A DNA stretch of 64,000 nucleotides from the NCBI GenBank assembly GCA_930367215.1, contig OV884056.1:320942709-321006708 (forward strand). Direction: 5' to 3'. The position numbers and the translations under genes were made by a program. Positions 22,787 through 34,109 of this stretch are shown one piece after another. The DNA is from Pollenia angustigena (Eukaryota > Arthropoda > Insecta > Diptera > Polleniidae). The notes beneath the pieces are model-generated. The model worked only from the letters and a program-made list of their open reading frames with translations. It had not been told where the DNA came from and did not search any database. Numbering within the stretch: the first letter of the stretch is position 1; every line of letters begins with the position of its first letter.

Positions 22787-24156
22787 GACTGCCTGCAAGA
22801 CATTTTTTTATTTATATTCCAGTAAAAACTTAAAAGTCAAAATAATTTTTATTTTTCGTATTTTTTCAGAAGTTGTTTGCAAAATACAAGTTGAATTAAA
22901 ATTACCGATCTATATACAATAATTGTAAAAAAAATTATATTATTTTTTATTAAAATAAAATAAAACCTTTAAAAAAACATATAAATATTAGTAAAAATTT
23001 AAAATATGTGTTGATGCTTATTAAGGGGGTAATTTTGTTGTTCACTTCACCTTGCGTTGAGAAAATTTTCATATAAAATTTTTTGAAATTTTGAAAAATA
23101 AGTTTTTATGGCAACTTGTTAACACCCTTTCAATATGTCGGTCAAATTTTTTTTAATATAAGTCATAAATACATACAAGTCATACATACGTGTGTAAAAT
23201 GGAAGTTGTCAATTTGTTTTTCTTTTTTTTATTATAAAGCTTAACTGTCTTATGCAAAATTTTTTGTCGGACGTATAAAAGTTAATAATAATTTCAACTT
23301 TACTTTAACCTACCCGGTACGATGAAATTACCTTAACCATATCGTTCATTTTAGGTTAAACAAAGTTGTAATAGTGAAAAGCTTTTTATACACTTTTTAT
23401 ACTTTTTATACTTTTTTTTTTTTTTTTTTTTTGGCTTAAAAACGTTATTATCTACATATATTTTATAAATGCGAAAGCATTTTTAATTTTTGCTCATTTT
23501 TGATGGAAACAAAAAAAAATTTTTCTGAGCCTTTCTGAGATTTTTAACTAACTGTCTCTCAATATCGTTCGCTTAACTCTAATGAAGTCTTTGTTCGTTT
23601 GAAGTGTTGTAATAGTTATATGTACCCTTTCAACATGTATTGAAGGTTTTTTTCCTTAATTTATATAAATGTAAAAGATATTCTCATATAAAATATATTT
23701 CCAATAAGAACAAAAATTAATATAGAATACTTAAAACTGGCCAGTGACATGGTCGTGCATTTATTTAAAAGATGAATTAAGTTAATGATGATTTCATTTA
23801 CACATACTTCTAAGCAAATACTAATACAAAAGTCAAAAGTTTGCGTTTAAGTTTTAGCAAATATATGAAAACACTCGTACAAATGTATTAACATTTTATT
23901 TCAATGAACCGGTCATTGTTCTTCGGTCTACACAAGATCTATTTCAAGTTTCTATAACATAAAGTTGTCTGCCAACCAACCTGCCAACCAAATTAACCTT
24001 TCGACATTCCAGCCAATCATACACCCACCAATTTATTTAAGAATTTGTGAGATGTTTCGTTTCGCTTTGTTTACATTTGTTTGTCAAATTTTCTGTTTCT
24101 GTTATTTTTGTTGTTGTTCCTGTGGTTACTTGTTATCAAAATAATGCCAACTGTAA
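22787..24156. other. AT-rich intergenic DNA
   Basis: Includes a long T tract at about 23410-23432 after repeated ACTTTTTATA units. No gene or TE boundary identified. Confidence 0.5.
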
Positions 24157-24353
24157 AGGCTCAGTTAGCCGGGAGTAACAGTAACGTTGAAAATCAGCTG
24201 ATTCATTTTGTTGTATGTAAAGCAATTAGAACGATTACAGTTAGCACTGCTAACTTAGCAGTAAGATGTTACGTCTTAATCTGTAAGAAATAGATTGGTC
24301 TTACTTTATTACGGTAAGGTTACTGTTACTATTACTCCCGGCTAACTGAGCCT
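24157..24353. mobile_element. Short PIF-like MITE, AGGCTCAGTTAGC
   Basis: Inverted termini AGGCTCAGTTAGCCGGGAGT, then AACAGTAAC and AATAGTAAC. Flanks TAA and TTA, a 3-bp duplication with one mismatch. 197 bp. The first 11 bases match the element at 15283. Confidence 0.75.
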
Positions 24354-24565
24354 TTAGACAAGACTACATTTTAAAAATGTTAAAGCAAATAAAAAAAAAT
24401 TATCTGTAAAACCCGGCGAACCACGTCTATAATTACTGAAAAAATTTCTTAAAAACACAACGCTATGCCGACCCACAATTAGTTCAAATAAAATGACGTT
24501 AAATTATAAAAAAAAGCAAATATTAGAATTTCTAAATTAAAATTTGTATGGGGTTAGATTAAATA

Positions 24566-25195
24566 CCCAGCCAGCAAAATAATCCGACGTCGTTCAGATA
24601 TCTGAGAGAAACGTCGGCAAAAAAGTCGGAATCGTATACGAATTCTGTCAGATTTCTGACCCAAAAACGTATGAAGTGGTTGACACGAATTCTGACAGAC
24701 ATGTCGTGGGAAATTATGCTTTTTTTCGGCATTTCTGATAGACATCTATCAGAAATCTAATGAAAAAGGCATGGGAAGTTCTGATGTGTTAGCCGAGATT
24801 TTTTTTTTGCTTTCGAACTGATAGCTGAAAAAAATAATTTTATTGCAAAATATGTACATAATTATAAATTTTACACGTACGTACCTTTTTTATGCTTTTT
24901 ATCTTGAACAAATAAAACAAAATTTAAATTATTTTCAACTGAATGACAATTGTCATTATTTAAAAAAAATAATAAGTTTCTTTAGACAAATCTGAATGAA
25001 TTCCGTCGGAATTCTATTGGACATATCTTTATATAAATTTCCCCCGATATATGCATGCGAAATCGATCAGAAATCGGCCAGACAGTAAGTATATTCAATG
25101 TCTGACAGAAATCTGAACGAAATCTCTAAGAATGAAGTCAGACATTTGCACGAAATGTCTGATTCCGACAATGTCGAAGTATTTTGCTGGCTGGG
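24566..25195. mobile_element. CCCAGCCAGCAAAATA element with TCTGA repeats, TSD TA
   Basis: Inverted termini CCCAGCCAGCAAAATA at both ends with TA at 24564-24565 and 25196-25197. Both arms are crowded with degenerate TCTGACAGA/ATCTGA motifs and CGACGT/CGACAT. It encodes no protein. TA target and TIR fit a Tc1/mariner-type MITE, but the superfamily is inference. Confidence 0.75.
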
Positions 25196-25197
25196 TA

Positions 25198-25779
25198 GTG
25201 AACCAAATTGACTCGTTCCTTCCACAGGGAATTTGTTGAATAAAACAAGTATGTGTGCTAAATTTGATTGCATGACCGTTATAATGCCAAAGTCTTATCC
25301 AGGATAGACTTTGATATGGAAGGTAAGTGAGATAAAGAACACATATCGCCCATCTTCAATAAAAAACGAATCGGTTATCCAAAAATTATTTTTAGCCAAT
25401 TTCAATCATTCTAAGTCGCTTATTGGCACCTTTTAACAGCCGTACAGATGAACGGATAGACACACATACTTAATGGCGGCATGAAATAACAAAAAAAAGT
25501 TAAATGATCCCCCAAAAGTTTGTACAGAGAACGACAACAACGATTTTTGGGGGCTTAATTCATTTTGTGTGGGGCTTTATTATTTTTTTTTTTATTGGGG
25601 GATTATTTCATTTGCAATTATATGAGTTAGGGCATTTTTACATAATACCAACAATATGTATATAAGTTAACCAAAACTCTCATTAAATGAAATGCGTCTG
25701 TATTGGATAACATAACATTGCCCAGCAAACACAAAACTAAGCATTGCAAATGTAATGAATTTTATGAATATTATTTTTA
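25198..25779. other. Spacer with a small foldback
   Basis: AAATGATCCCCCAAAA near 25503 is mirrored by TTGGGGGATTATTTCATTT near 25597, giving a small foldback with G-rich internal copies. A CCCAGCAAACAC motif at 25721 resembles the left end of 24566 but has no partner. Confidence 0.4.
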
Positions 25780-26205
25780 GATGAAAGTACAGATATTAAT
25801 GATCTTTGTCAACTGGTTGTCTGTGTAAGATGCATTGATGAACATTTTAATGTTTTTGAATCAATGTTGACATTGGAAACCTTTCATGGGCATGTAACGG
25901 GAAAGCTTTTGATGGAAGTTGTAAGTGATAAACTTTTTGCTATTTTTGATGTAAACAAAATTGTCGGTGTCTGCACAGACGGGGCAAGTGTAATGGTAGG
26001 AAAAACACAGGTTTGATAGGTAATATAAAAAAAAAGTGAAATGGCAATGCAAAACTTTCACTGCATTATCCATCAAGCGGCGCTTGCATCTAAATTTATT
26101 ACTCAAGACTCTACTATGAAGACTGCAAAGCGCATTATAAATAAAATAAGAGGAGGACACAATGCCCTCACTCATCGAAAATTTGTAAAATTTTTAACAT
26201 CTTAA
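25780..26205 (+). pseudogene. hAT transposase fragment, GTF2IRD2-like
   Basis: Translates to DESTDINDLCQLVVCVRCID, HFNVFESMLTLETFHGHVTG, then IVGVCTDGASVMVGK. After a frameshift near 26010-26040 it continues NFHCIIHQAALASKF to KIRGGHNALTHRKF and a stop. DESTDI and CTDGA carry the two catalytic Asp residues, and CIIHQ is the conserved Cys/His motif of this hAT group. The N-terminal BED finger and the C-terminal Glu/dimerisation part are missing. No termini or target duplication found, so it is an isolated relic. Confidence 0.75.
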
Positions 26206-26429
26206 ACGTCTAAGCCTTAGACTCTTCAAAATGTACATACATATCGCCCTTATTCATAAAAAGATCAATAACTCAAAATGTGAACCTTTTCAGTAGAAAA
26301 AAAAATAAAATTTAATTAAACATAAAATTCTTATTAAAAGAATTTTTAAAAAAACAGTTTCATTACCAAAAATTAGGCAAATATTACATGTCAATTTTTT
26401 ACAAAAAATAAAAACAAATAAATCAAATG

Positions 26430-26900
26430 GATTCCGGGCGAGACCAATAGGGACACACGTACTGCCGGATACCGCGGACGCTGTGGCCGGTGCTTAGGAA
26501 GTACGATTCGGAGTCGTTGCTGGGAAGGAGTAGGGTCTGCGTTAGGACCATGGTTAGAAAATTCACGGGCCACTGTTTGATAGGCAGGATGGCGGTGAGG
26601 ATGGGATCCGACTTGTAGGATATGTGCGGGTTGTGTGAGGGCCCGGAGGAGCTAGAGACAGTTGACAGGGCAGCAGGATGAGGTGGTTTGGCAATATATT
26701 CCTAGGCGAATTAGAGGATTTCTCGGGCTGTGGACTCGAGAGTCTGGTAAGATTCGTAATGGGGATGGCCTGGTTGCGCGGCAGGAGACTGGGTTCTAGC
26801 CGCACGTAGGGAGAATTTGGGTTGATTAGGATTTCTCTCGGATTCGGTCCAATACTTTCTATTCTTATCTATCATTTTATCTTGTCTTATGCTTTCGCCC
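26430..26900 (+). mobile_element. Second jockey-type LINE 3' fragment
   Basis: GC-rich island on the plus strand. It reads RVCVRTMVRKFTGHCLIGRM, AVRMGSDL, a stop, then DMCGLCEGPEELETVDRAAG. This is the GHCLIGRHA and C-x-x-C-EE-E-T-x-E-H region that ends jockey-like ORF2 proteins (the final His is replaced). Stops and frameshifts follow. It is bounded on the right by the element at 26924. Confidence 0.68.
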
Positions 26901-26923
26901 TTTATTTAACCTACACGCAGAGA

Positions 26924-28064
26924 AAAAATATGGTTGGGCATGGTTACGGCAACAACACTATGTTTAATGTAACAATATATTGTTGTCGTACACAAACAAT
27001 TGTTATTTTTATTTAATATCAATATTATAGTTACTGTAAACATATCAATGTTTATCGCAATTATGAATTTGAGTATTGTTGACCGAAAAATAATTATTTT
27101 TCTAACAAATTAATTATGATAACTTTCTAAACATATTATATTTCTCACAACCATATCATGATATTAGTAGCCATAACATGATAACTTTCTATACATTTAT
27201 CATATTATGTTAAAGATGCAATCAAACTATTTTTACTCTAATCATATTATGTTAGCGCCATTTGTAAAATAATTTTGAAGCAGTTGTGTCGTTTTTTTAT
27301 TTGTGAGCGGTTAATTAATTAAAAGATAAAATTCCATTAAAAAAATAAGTTTAAAGAAATTAAAAAATTAAAATATTAGCGGTGTTCATTCAAGTTTTAG
27401 TGATGTAATAGTGCAAATGCAAAATATCATAGTTTTTTTGTAAAATCCAACAACAAAACTCACAGAGATTTCGTTATATTTTATAAAATTGCTACAATAT
27501 TTCTGTGGTTTTCATGGGCAAGCCGAAAAACCATTCTAGATCAAACTATGGGCTAGGTACATATTGCACTTTTTAAACATACGCGGTTGCCCATGAAAAC
27601 CACAGATTTTTCATTTGCTCTTTTGCAAGCCTTTTATTGAACTCCGCTATTTGATTAACATTAAGAAAAATTGTAAAAAGCCACAAAATAAAAAATCGAT
27701 GCAAAAATATTTTAATTTATTTTGTAGGTGCTGCATCATAATATGATTGCTTCTAAATTTATTATGATTAACATGATGATAATATGATTACTTCTTAGCT
27801 TATTATGATTAAGATGACAATAATATGATTAATTTCTTAGCTTATTATGATTAACATGACAATAATTCGATTACTTCTTAACTTAGTATGATTAACAGAA
27901 TAATAATATGATTAAGGGAAAAATATTATGATGTAATGGTACGAGTATATTAAGTCATAATATGATTCAATAATAATCTTAATATGGTGACTACAATCAT
28001 AATTCTTATCATAATATGTTGCTCTTAGAATATGTTTACCACAACCATGTTTTTTCTTTGCGTG
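26924..28064. mobile_element. CACGCAGAGAAAA element A, TSD TA
   Basis: Ends CACGCAGAGAAAAAATATGG and inverse of CACGCAAAGAAAAAACATGG, with TA on both sides. The interior is dominated by (C)ATAATATGAT palindromes. At 27733-27935 it has about four units of a 48-bp repeat around TAATATGATTACTTCTTAGC. A 531-bp inverted relative lies at 28717-29247. TA target suggests a Tc1/mariner-type foldback MITE; no transposase. Confidence 0.75.
27503..27605. repeat. 103-bp hairpin inside element A
   Basis: CTGTGGTTTTCATGGGCAA at 27503-27521 is exactly mirrored at 27587-27605. Element B (28717-29247) lacks it, though B is also deleted in this region. ATTT flanks both sides. Possibly a small nested MITE. Confidence 0.6.
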
Positions 28065-28716
28065 TACTTCCATCTTCACAACAGCCTTTCTACCTACCTA
28101 CCTTAATAAAAATTTTGAGGTAATGCCCCCTTTAAAAGATTATAGGAATTTGAGTTGTATTTACTTAATTTTTAATAAAATTAATAAACAATAAAGGAGA
28201 GGGTATTATGCATTTGTGGTATTTTTAACACTTTAAATACATAAAATATGCTTGTAAGTATACTGATCGACTCAGAATCACTTGCAACCTCCTCCATTTT
28301 CGTAATAACGGTATATCTTGAAAACAAGAGCTAACCTTAAAAAAACGGCTAGCACTACTGGAGTCAGCGTACCCGAATTAGGTTAAAATGCCAAGTGGCC
28401 AGCTTGTCTAAAAGAAAAGTGTCAATTTCTAGCACAGTTTAATCGTTCAGTCTCCCCATTAAATAATATAAATATTAATAATAAATAAATAAAAAATTAC
28501 TGAAAAAAATGCAAGACTTTCCTTTCAATCGAACATCACTTTAGTTTTATAATCCATGTTCATTTTCCACCTCCATCATTATCTTTTTTTTCTGGTAGTC
28601 TTTAATTTCATTTTGAAATTTAAAAAGTTGTTTATTTGCTTTCATTTCCGGCTGCTTAACCTTTAGTCCCCAAACAACAAACGAACAAAAAGAAGCAACA
28701 AGAAAATTTAAATTTA
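28065..28716. other. Spacer between inverted elements A and B
   Basis: No gene recognised. If A and B pair, this 650-bp spacer would form the loop. Confidence 0.45.
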
Positions 28717-29247
28717 CACGCAAAGAAAAAACATGGTTGTGGTAAACATATTCTAAGAGCAACATATTATGATAAGAATGATTATTTTAATTTTTTAATT
28801 TTTTTAAACTTATTTTTTTTATGGAATTTTATCTTTTAATTGTTTAACTGCTCACAAATAAAAAAACGACACAACTGCTTCAAAATTATTTTACAAATGG
28901 CGCTAACATAATATGATTAGAGTAAAAATAGTTTGATTGCATCTTTAACATAATATGATAAATGTATAGAAAGTTATCATGTTATGGCTACTAATATCAT
29001 GATATGGTTGTGAGAAATATAATATGTTTAGAAAGTTATCATAATTAAGTTGTTAGAAAAATAATTATTTTTCGGTCAACAATACTCAAATTCATAATTG
29101 CGATAAACATTGATATGTTTACAGTAACTATAATATTGTTGATATTAAATAAAAATAACAATTATTTGTGTACGACAACAATATATTGTTACATTAAAAA
29201 TAGTGTTGTTGCCGTAACCATGCCCAACCATATTTTTTCTCTGCGTG
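28717..29247. mobile_element. CACGCAGAGAAAA element B (inverted, deleted), TSD TA
   Basis: Reverse-complement relative of element A with a large internal deletion. It starts CACGCAAAGAAAAAACATGG and ends with CTGCGTG, with TA at 28715-28716 and 29248-29249. The hAT target duplication at 29245-29252 overlaps its last three bases, so the hAT element inserted exactly at its edge. Confidence 0.75.
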
Positions 29248-29618
29248 TAAACCAGTGTTGCCAAAACTTTGTGACCAAAAATGGCTAAATTTGCGGGAAA
29301 AAATGGCTAAAAATGGGCTAAAAAATAGCTAAAAGTTTTTTTTAAATAAAAACTCATTAAAATTTAATAACAAAACAGAAATAATTCATTTAAAGTTGTT
29401 TACGATGATACTGTAAGTTAAGATCAATTTGTTAAATAAGAATAAACGTAAATTAATATTTTGATAGATATTTAAAAAATTAAATAATCGATAAATTCGA
29501 TGTCGTTATTGTTCATCTCATAGGAATCACTCGTGCCTATTAGTTTTAAATAATTTGAAGGTAAAACATAATCACGACAACATTTACCCAACACCTTTTG
29601 AGTCCGGATCAACAATAA

Positions 29619-29866
29619 AAAACAAGTAAGAAAGTATAACCGGTCAACCCCGACCACATTAGAAGCAATGTATCACATTTTATTAAATTATCTGCAAATT
29701 TGCGACCTACACTTTGGCACAATGTTTACATGGACAGCCAGCCAACCGGACAAACATCGTTAAATTGACTCAGAAACTGATTTTGAGTCTATCGGTATAC
29801 GTAAAGGTATACATCAGCACAAATGCATAATACCCTCTCCATTATTGTGGCGTGGGTATAAATATT
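29619..29866. repeat. Dispersed repeat fragment (ATACCCTCTCC type)
   Basis: From AACAAGTAAGAAAGTATAAC to ACCCTCTCCATTATTGTGGC, then GTGGGTATAAA, inside the hAT element. It shares the ACAAGTAAGA and TACCCT landmarks with 3627-4985 and 46290-47040. The sister hAT at 51599 keeps only a trace of its right part. Confidence 0.5.
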
Positions 29867-29931
29867 TTATTGTTATGGTAAAAATATTTACCTAATTGAT
29901 AAAATCGAATTTACGGTTGCTAAATGTAACC

Positions 29932-30000
29932 TTTACTTTTAACGATGTTTACTTGGCTAAACATCCTCTCTACTTCAGCATTATACCATGGAAGTGAGAG
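29932..30000 (-). pseudogene. hAT dimerisation-domain relic
   Basis: The minus strand reads SLPWYNAEVERMFSQVNIVK followed by SK. This is the conserved hAT C-terminal dimerisation motif (P-x-S-N-A-x-V-E-R-x-F-S). The rest of the transposase is not readable. The homologous piece at 51915-52075 is longer. Confidence 0.72.
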
Positions 30001-30413
30001 AAACCTTATAGTCAATTCTGAAATTTTTTATTGAAATACTTGTAACCAGAAAGAAACACCGATGTTTGTGTTAATCTATTTTATGAATTTAATATTGGAA
30101 TACTGTTCCCTTATTTTGAAAGATGTTCCATGATCATAGTTTATAGCGATTTTCAACATTTGCAAAAGTTGTGATTTAAATTAAAGGCGTTTTAATTGTT
30201 AAAAATGTTTATTTTACTTTTATAAATTTGTATAATAAATTAAAAGTTACTCTTTTAAAAGAGAAAGAGCAAACAAATTTTTATGGCTAAACAAGTTTAA
30301 AAAAAGGCTAAAAAAAATGGCTAATGGCTAAACTCAATATTTAATGGCTAAATAGGATGAATAGTGGCTAAATCTAGCCACTAAATGGCTAAATTGGCAA
30401 CACTGGTGTAAAC

Positions 30414-30451
30414 AGTGTTATTTCTACTATTTCAAATGCATACACATCTTA

Positions 30452-30489
<38 letters not shown>

Positions 30490-31496
30490 TATTCTTATAA
30501 AAAGTTTTCAAAAATAAAAGTATGAAGAACTTATTGAAAGTTCGTCTTTTATTTTTATGAGATATAAATTCTTGTGTTTCCTTCGTTGCGGTTTTGTTGT
30601 GTGTTGAGGAAAATTATTTTTGTTTATTTAATTTAAAACATTTTTGTTTTTCTTTTTGCTTTAAAGTGTCTTAAAATGTTGTTTTTAACTACAAAATTGT
30701 GGTTAAGAACACTAAACATCTCTAGTAGTATTTGGGTGCAATTTGTATATCAAAAATATATTTTAGTAAAGGGGTATTTATGTGATAGGAACAATGATTA
30801 GGAGAGTAATTCAAAATGTTTTTTTTTATATTAATTTGCTTATTTTATTCAACTGCTTTTTAGAAAATAAAAAAAAAATATATTTTAAGCCAAAATTATT
30901 TTAAGTTAAAATCGACTTTTCGTGAAAAAGCTCTTTTTTTGTTGAAATTGGTTCTTTGGGTCCTCGATAACAACAGTTGTTCCTCGACTTTTTTAAATTT
31001 TGCATTTTTTGAGCATTTGAGATTTCAAGTTTATGCAATTTGGAATATTTTCTATCAATTGCGAATGACCTCTTTGATAGATACACTTACGTCGGCGAGA
31101 GAACAAGCGGCTTTTTAAGCCGCCTTAGCTTATGAGCAAAATATAGTCAGTGGTAGTGGGTATGAGTGCGAGGTATGCGACGGCGATTTGCTAAGTGTTA
31201 GCTGTCGGCTTTCAATAAAGTGTTGCGAAATTCAAGTAAATATAAGTTATTGGTTTCAACTACCAATTTTTAGGTTTGATATTAAATCACATTTATATTT
31301 AAAATCGTTTAAATACAAAATTTTGTTCCTTACTAAGAACTTATAGGCTTTTGAAACTTGCTCACATCTTTCATCTTCTCGCAGAGATGGTATCTTTCTT
31401 CATCTTTAAAAGATTTCTCTTTCTCATGTGGTTTCATTTAACATCTTTCTATTATTTTAGTGTCATCACTAGAAAATATTTTATATATGGTGATTT
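30414..31496. other. AT-rich spacer with T35 tract
   Basis: A run of 35 T at 30454-30488, then AT-rich DNA. It could be a retrotransposed poly(A) tail on the minus strand, but no adjacent recognisable transcript or target duplication supports that. Confidence 0.5.
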
Positions 31497-32346
31497 TTTA
31501 GATATTATCTTTTTGGTAACACTGGTTTAAACAACTGACGTACGTTTCGTGTTTTGTTTCACTGTCAAACATCTTCAGTTTGGTTTATAATTTAACCATA
31601 AATCGTCTTACAAACGAACAACGCTTACAAATTATTGAATTTTATTATCAAAATGCGTGCTCTGTTAAGAAAGTTCATCGCGCGCTTCTTGTGTTCAGCG
31701 ACGAATCTCATTTTTGGCTCAATGGGTACGCTAATAAGCAGAACTGTCGATTTTGGAGTGAAGATCAGCCAGAAGCATTGCAAGAGCTACCAATGCATAA
31801 AGAAAATGTCACAGTTTGGTGCGGTTTATGGGCTTGTGGCATCACTGGACCGTACTTCTTCAAAGATGATGGGAATCGTAACGTAACTGTGAATGGTGAG
31901 CGCTACCGAGAGATGATATCCAACTTTTTTTGCCCAAAATGCAAGAGCTTGACTAGCATAACAATGGACTTTTTGAGAGGCGAGTTCGGTGAACATTTTA
32001 TTTCACGTTCGGGACCGGTCAATTGGCCGCCTAGATCATGCTAGACTATTTTTTGTAGGGCTTTGTTAAAGCTCATGTCTATACACACCAGCCCGCTTCA
32101 ATTGATGCATTGGAAGACAACATTGAAGCATTTATTCATGAGATACCGGCCGAAATGTTGAAAAGAGTATGCCAAAATTGGACGAAGCGATTGGACCATT
32201 TGAGGCGCAGTCACGGTCAATATTTGCATGAAATAATCTTCAAGCATTAAATTATATGGACCGTACTATCGATTCAAATAAAGATTTCATGCATTTTTCT
32301 GAATTGTATGTGTTTTTTTTTCTATAGCTCTTAAAAAATCACCCAA
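31497..32346 (+). mobile_element. Tc1/mariner-superfamily element, internally deleted
   Basis: Left GGTGATTTTTTAGA and inverted right GGTGATTTTTTAAGAGC are the terminal repeats. The interior encodes the broken transposase at 31580-32250. Target duplication is not clear. Full-length relatives are expected to be about 1.3 kb; this copy is about 0.85 kb. Confidence 0.75.
31580..32250 (+). pseudogene. Tc1/mariner-like transposase, broken
   Basis: The N-terminal helix-turn-helix start LTNEQRLQIIEFYYQNACSV is followed at once by VFSDESHFWLNGYANK (first catalytic Asp), so about 100 residues of linker/DNA-binding region are missing. LWACGITGPYFFKDDGNRN and VTVNGERYREMISNFF follow. The second catalytic segment (normally FQQDGA) is deleted between MISNFF and FLRGEFGEHF. 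The conserved P-L-D-Y-F-L-W block after NWPPRSC is disrupted by loss and frameshift. The C-terminus continues in another frame as HVYTHQPASIDALEDNIEAF to HEIIFKH and a stop at 32248-32250. It cannot be active. Confidence 0.85.
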
Positions 32347-33339
32347 TTTTTTATATTATATTATATTTATTTTATATTATATTATTTATGATATTATTTT
32401 TTTGTATATAGTAGTGCAACCATACTTTTATCTTAATTAAATTAAACTGAAAAAATCAATATGTATTTCCATACGATTTAAATTCATATTAAAATTTACA
32501 TTTTTTATAAAAATTGGACATTAGTGTTGCATATTACCAAAAAGAGAAGCAAGTGCATTGCTATATATTTTGTTGGTGTAGAATAAAAATATATACATAA
32601 CACCATTTTGAAAATGCCACGATGAGAGACCATTGGCACAAGATTGTGCATTCGGCTACTAAGTATAAACAACACTTGTAACGGACAAACAACTCATCCC
32701 CGGTTATCACGGGTTTGCACACCTAGCTATGCTTCGGTCTTAGCTCAGGGAAATGGGCGTAGGCTGTGATACCATTGAAGTGATGAATTCACGCTACACA
32801 ATTTAAGTTGAAATTGTGTGCAAAAACAAAGAAAAATAGTTATATACTAGTAGAAAGATAAGCTGTAACCGGAAACTAAACTATTGTAGGTTTCTTGAAA
32901 ATGTTCGCTAGCGACAGAGGGAAATGGTGTAAGTTTTCCCTAAGTCATTTATCCCCACCCAACCTTGCTGATGACAACCATAATTCTTCAGCCCATTAAA
33001 ATTTTCTCTTACTCTACCACTCTACATTTCATCACCCGTAAATATTACTTTACCACAACATTTTCTATTATGAATTCATTTATTGAAATATGTATTCACT
33101 TAAAGTTATATGTACATGACATGGTCGATAATAATTTTTCGGAAGTTAGTAAAGGGGATACCCTAACTTTGATTAGCAAATAAAAATTTTAAGTATGTTA
33201 ATAAAAGAGAAAATTGATTTCGTTGAAGAAAAAAAATTCTATATTTTAAGAATCAAAACAAAATGCAAAAATTCGATACAGTTTGAAAACTACTGGGAGA
33301 AAATTACTACTCGATAACATGAAGTATTTTAGTTTTTAA
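32347..33339. other. AT-rich DNA with TATTATATT microsatellite
   Basis: TATTATATT-type repeat at about 32352-32395. A higher-GC patch at 32620-32760 (for example CCCGGTTATCACGGG) matches no family I know. No believable ORF. Confidence 0.45.
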
Positions 33340-34106
33340 GGTCCCATTAGCCGACCGTAAATGTAGAAATGTAAATGTAATGTAAACAGCTGATCGTTTC
33401 TGTTATATGGAAAGCAATGCAAATGCTTAACTGACTGTAATGTCACTTAACCGTAACGTGCCAACCTGTTGAAAATAGAATTTCATTACGAGGTTACGTG
33501 ACAGTTGTAGATAGTGATGGGCTGCTTATATTTTAAATGCAATGCGGGTAAAATCACTCTTTTTGTTTGGTACTTTTTCAGTTATAATATCTGTGGACTT
33601 TTGACAAAATAAGTTACAATCCATACATATTTTCATTTATACAAATATATGTTTAGATATATAAAATTAACAAATGCAGACATATCCACAAACAAACAAA
33701 GTCGGGTTTTTAATAGTATTAAAACCTTGTTTAGGTGTATGCACATTTTGAAATTAATGTAAGAACATGTGTACGAATATGATGTAATAAATATTTGTTT
33801 TTTGTAAATCTGTAATATTAATATCAAATATTAAATTATTTATTTATTTATACATGCAAGAAATACAGTTTTAATACTATGTATTAAAATCACTTGGTAC
33901 TTTTTCTGCAAAGCGGTCACCATTTCAACATTTTTAATTCTCATCACTGTGTGTGTTGTTTTATGTATACTAATGCTTTTTTGTTTTTGGTTGTGAAAAA
34001 CAGCTGATACGTTCTTACATGTTCTATAAGTGCACAAACGAGCTTACAGTACGTTACGGTACTTTACATTGCATTTAATTACATTTACGGTCGGCTAAAG
34101 CGGCCT
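33340..34106. mobile_element. PIF-like element, TSD TTA (uninterrupted copy)
   Basis: Ends AGGTCCCATTAGCCGACCGT and inverse of AGGCCGCTTTAGCCGACCGT; TTA exact at 33337-33339 and 34107-34109. Homologous to 15283-16314 but without the CACTCA MITE, so it supplies the empty site. No coding sequence. Confidence 0.82.
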
Positions 34107-34109
34107 TTA

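Larger units (their letters stand above)
29253..30405. mobile_element. hAT element with GGCTAAAT repeats, TSD GTGTAAAC
   Basis: Ends CAGTGTTGCCAAAACTTTGT and inverse of CAGTGTTGCCAATTTAGCC. GTGTAAAC is exact at 29245-29252 and 30406-30413. AATGGCTAAA repeats fill both subterminal zones. A sister copy is at 51599-53053, and a lone right end (AATTGGCAACACTG) is at 36736-36749. A minus-strand transposase relic confirms hAT. Confidence 0.88.

Noticed and set aside
26391..26805. Two Pro/Ser-rich minus-strand frames (60 and 80 residues)
   Set aside because: They are antisense to the plus-strand jockey-type LINE C-terminal region.
27733..27935. CRISPR-like array
   Set aside because: The spaced repeats are imperfect AT-rich units within a eukaryotic MITE, with no unique spacers.
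30454..30488. Poly(A) tail of a processed pseudogene
   Set aside because: No transcript-like sequence, polyadenylation signal or target duplication is found beside the homopolymer.
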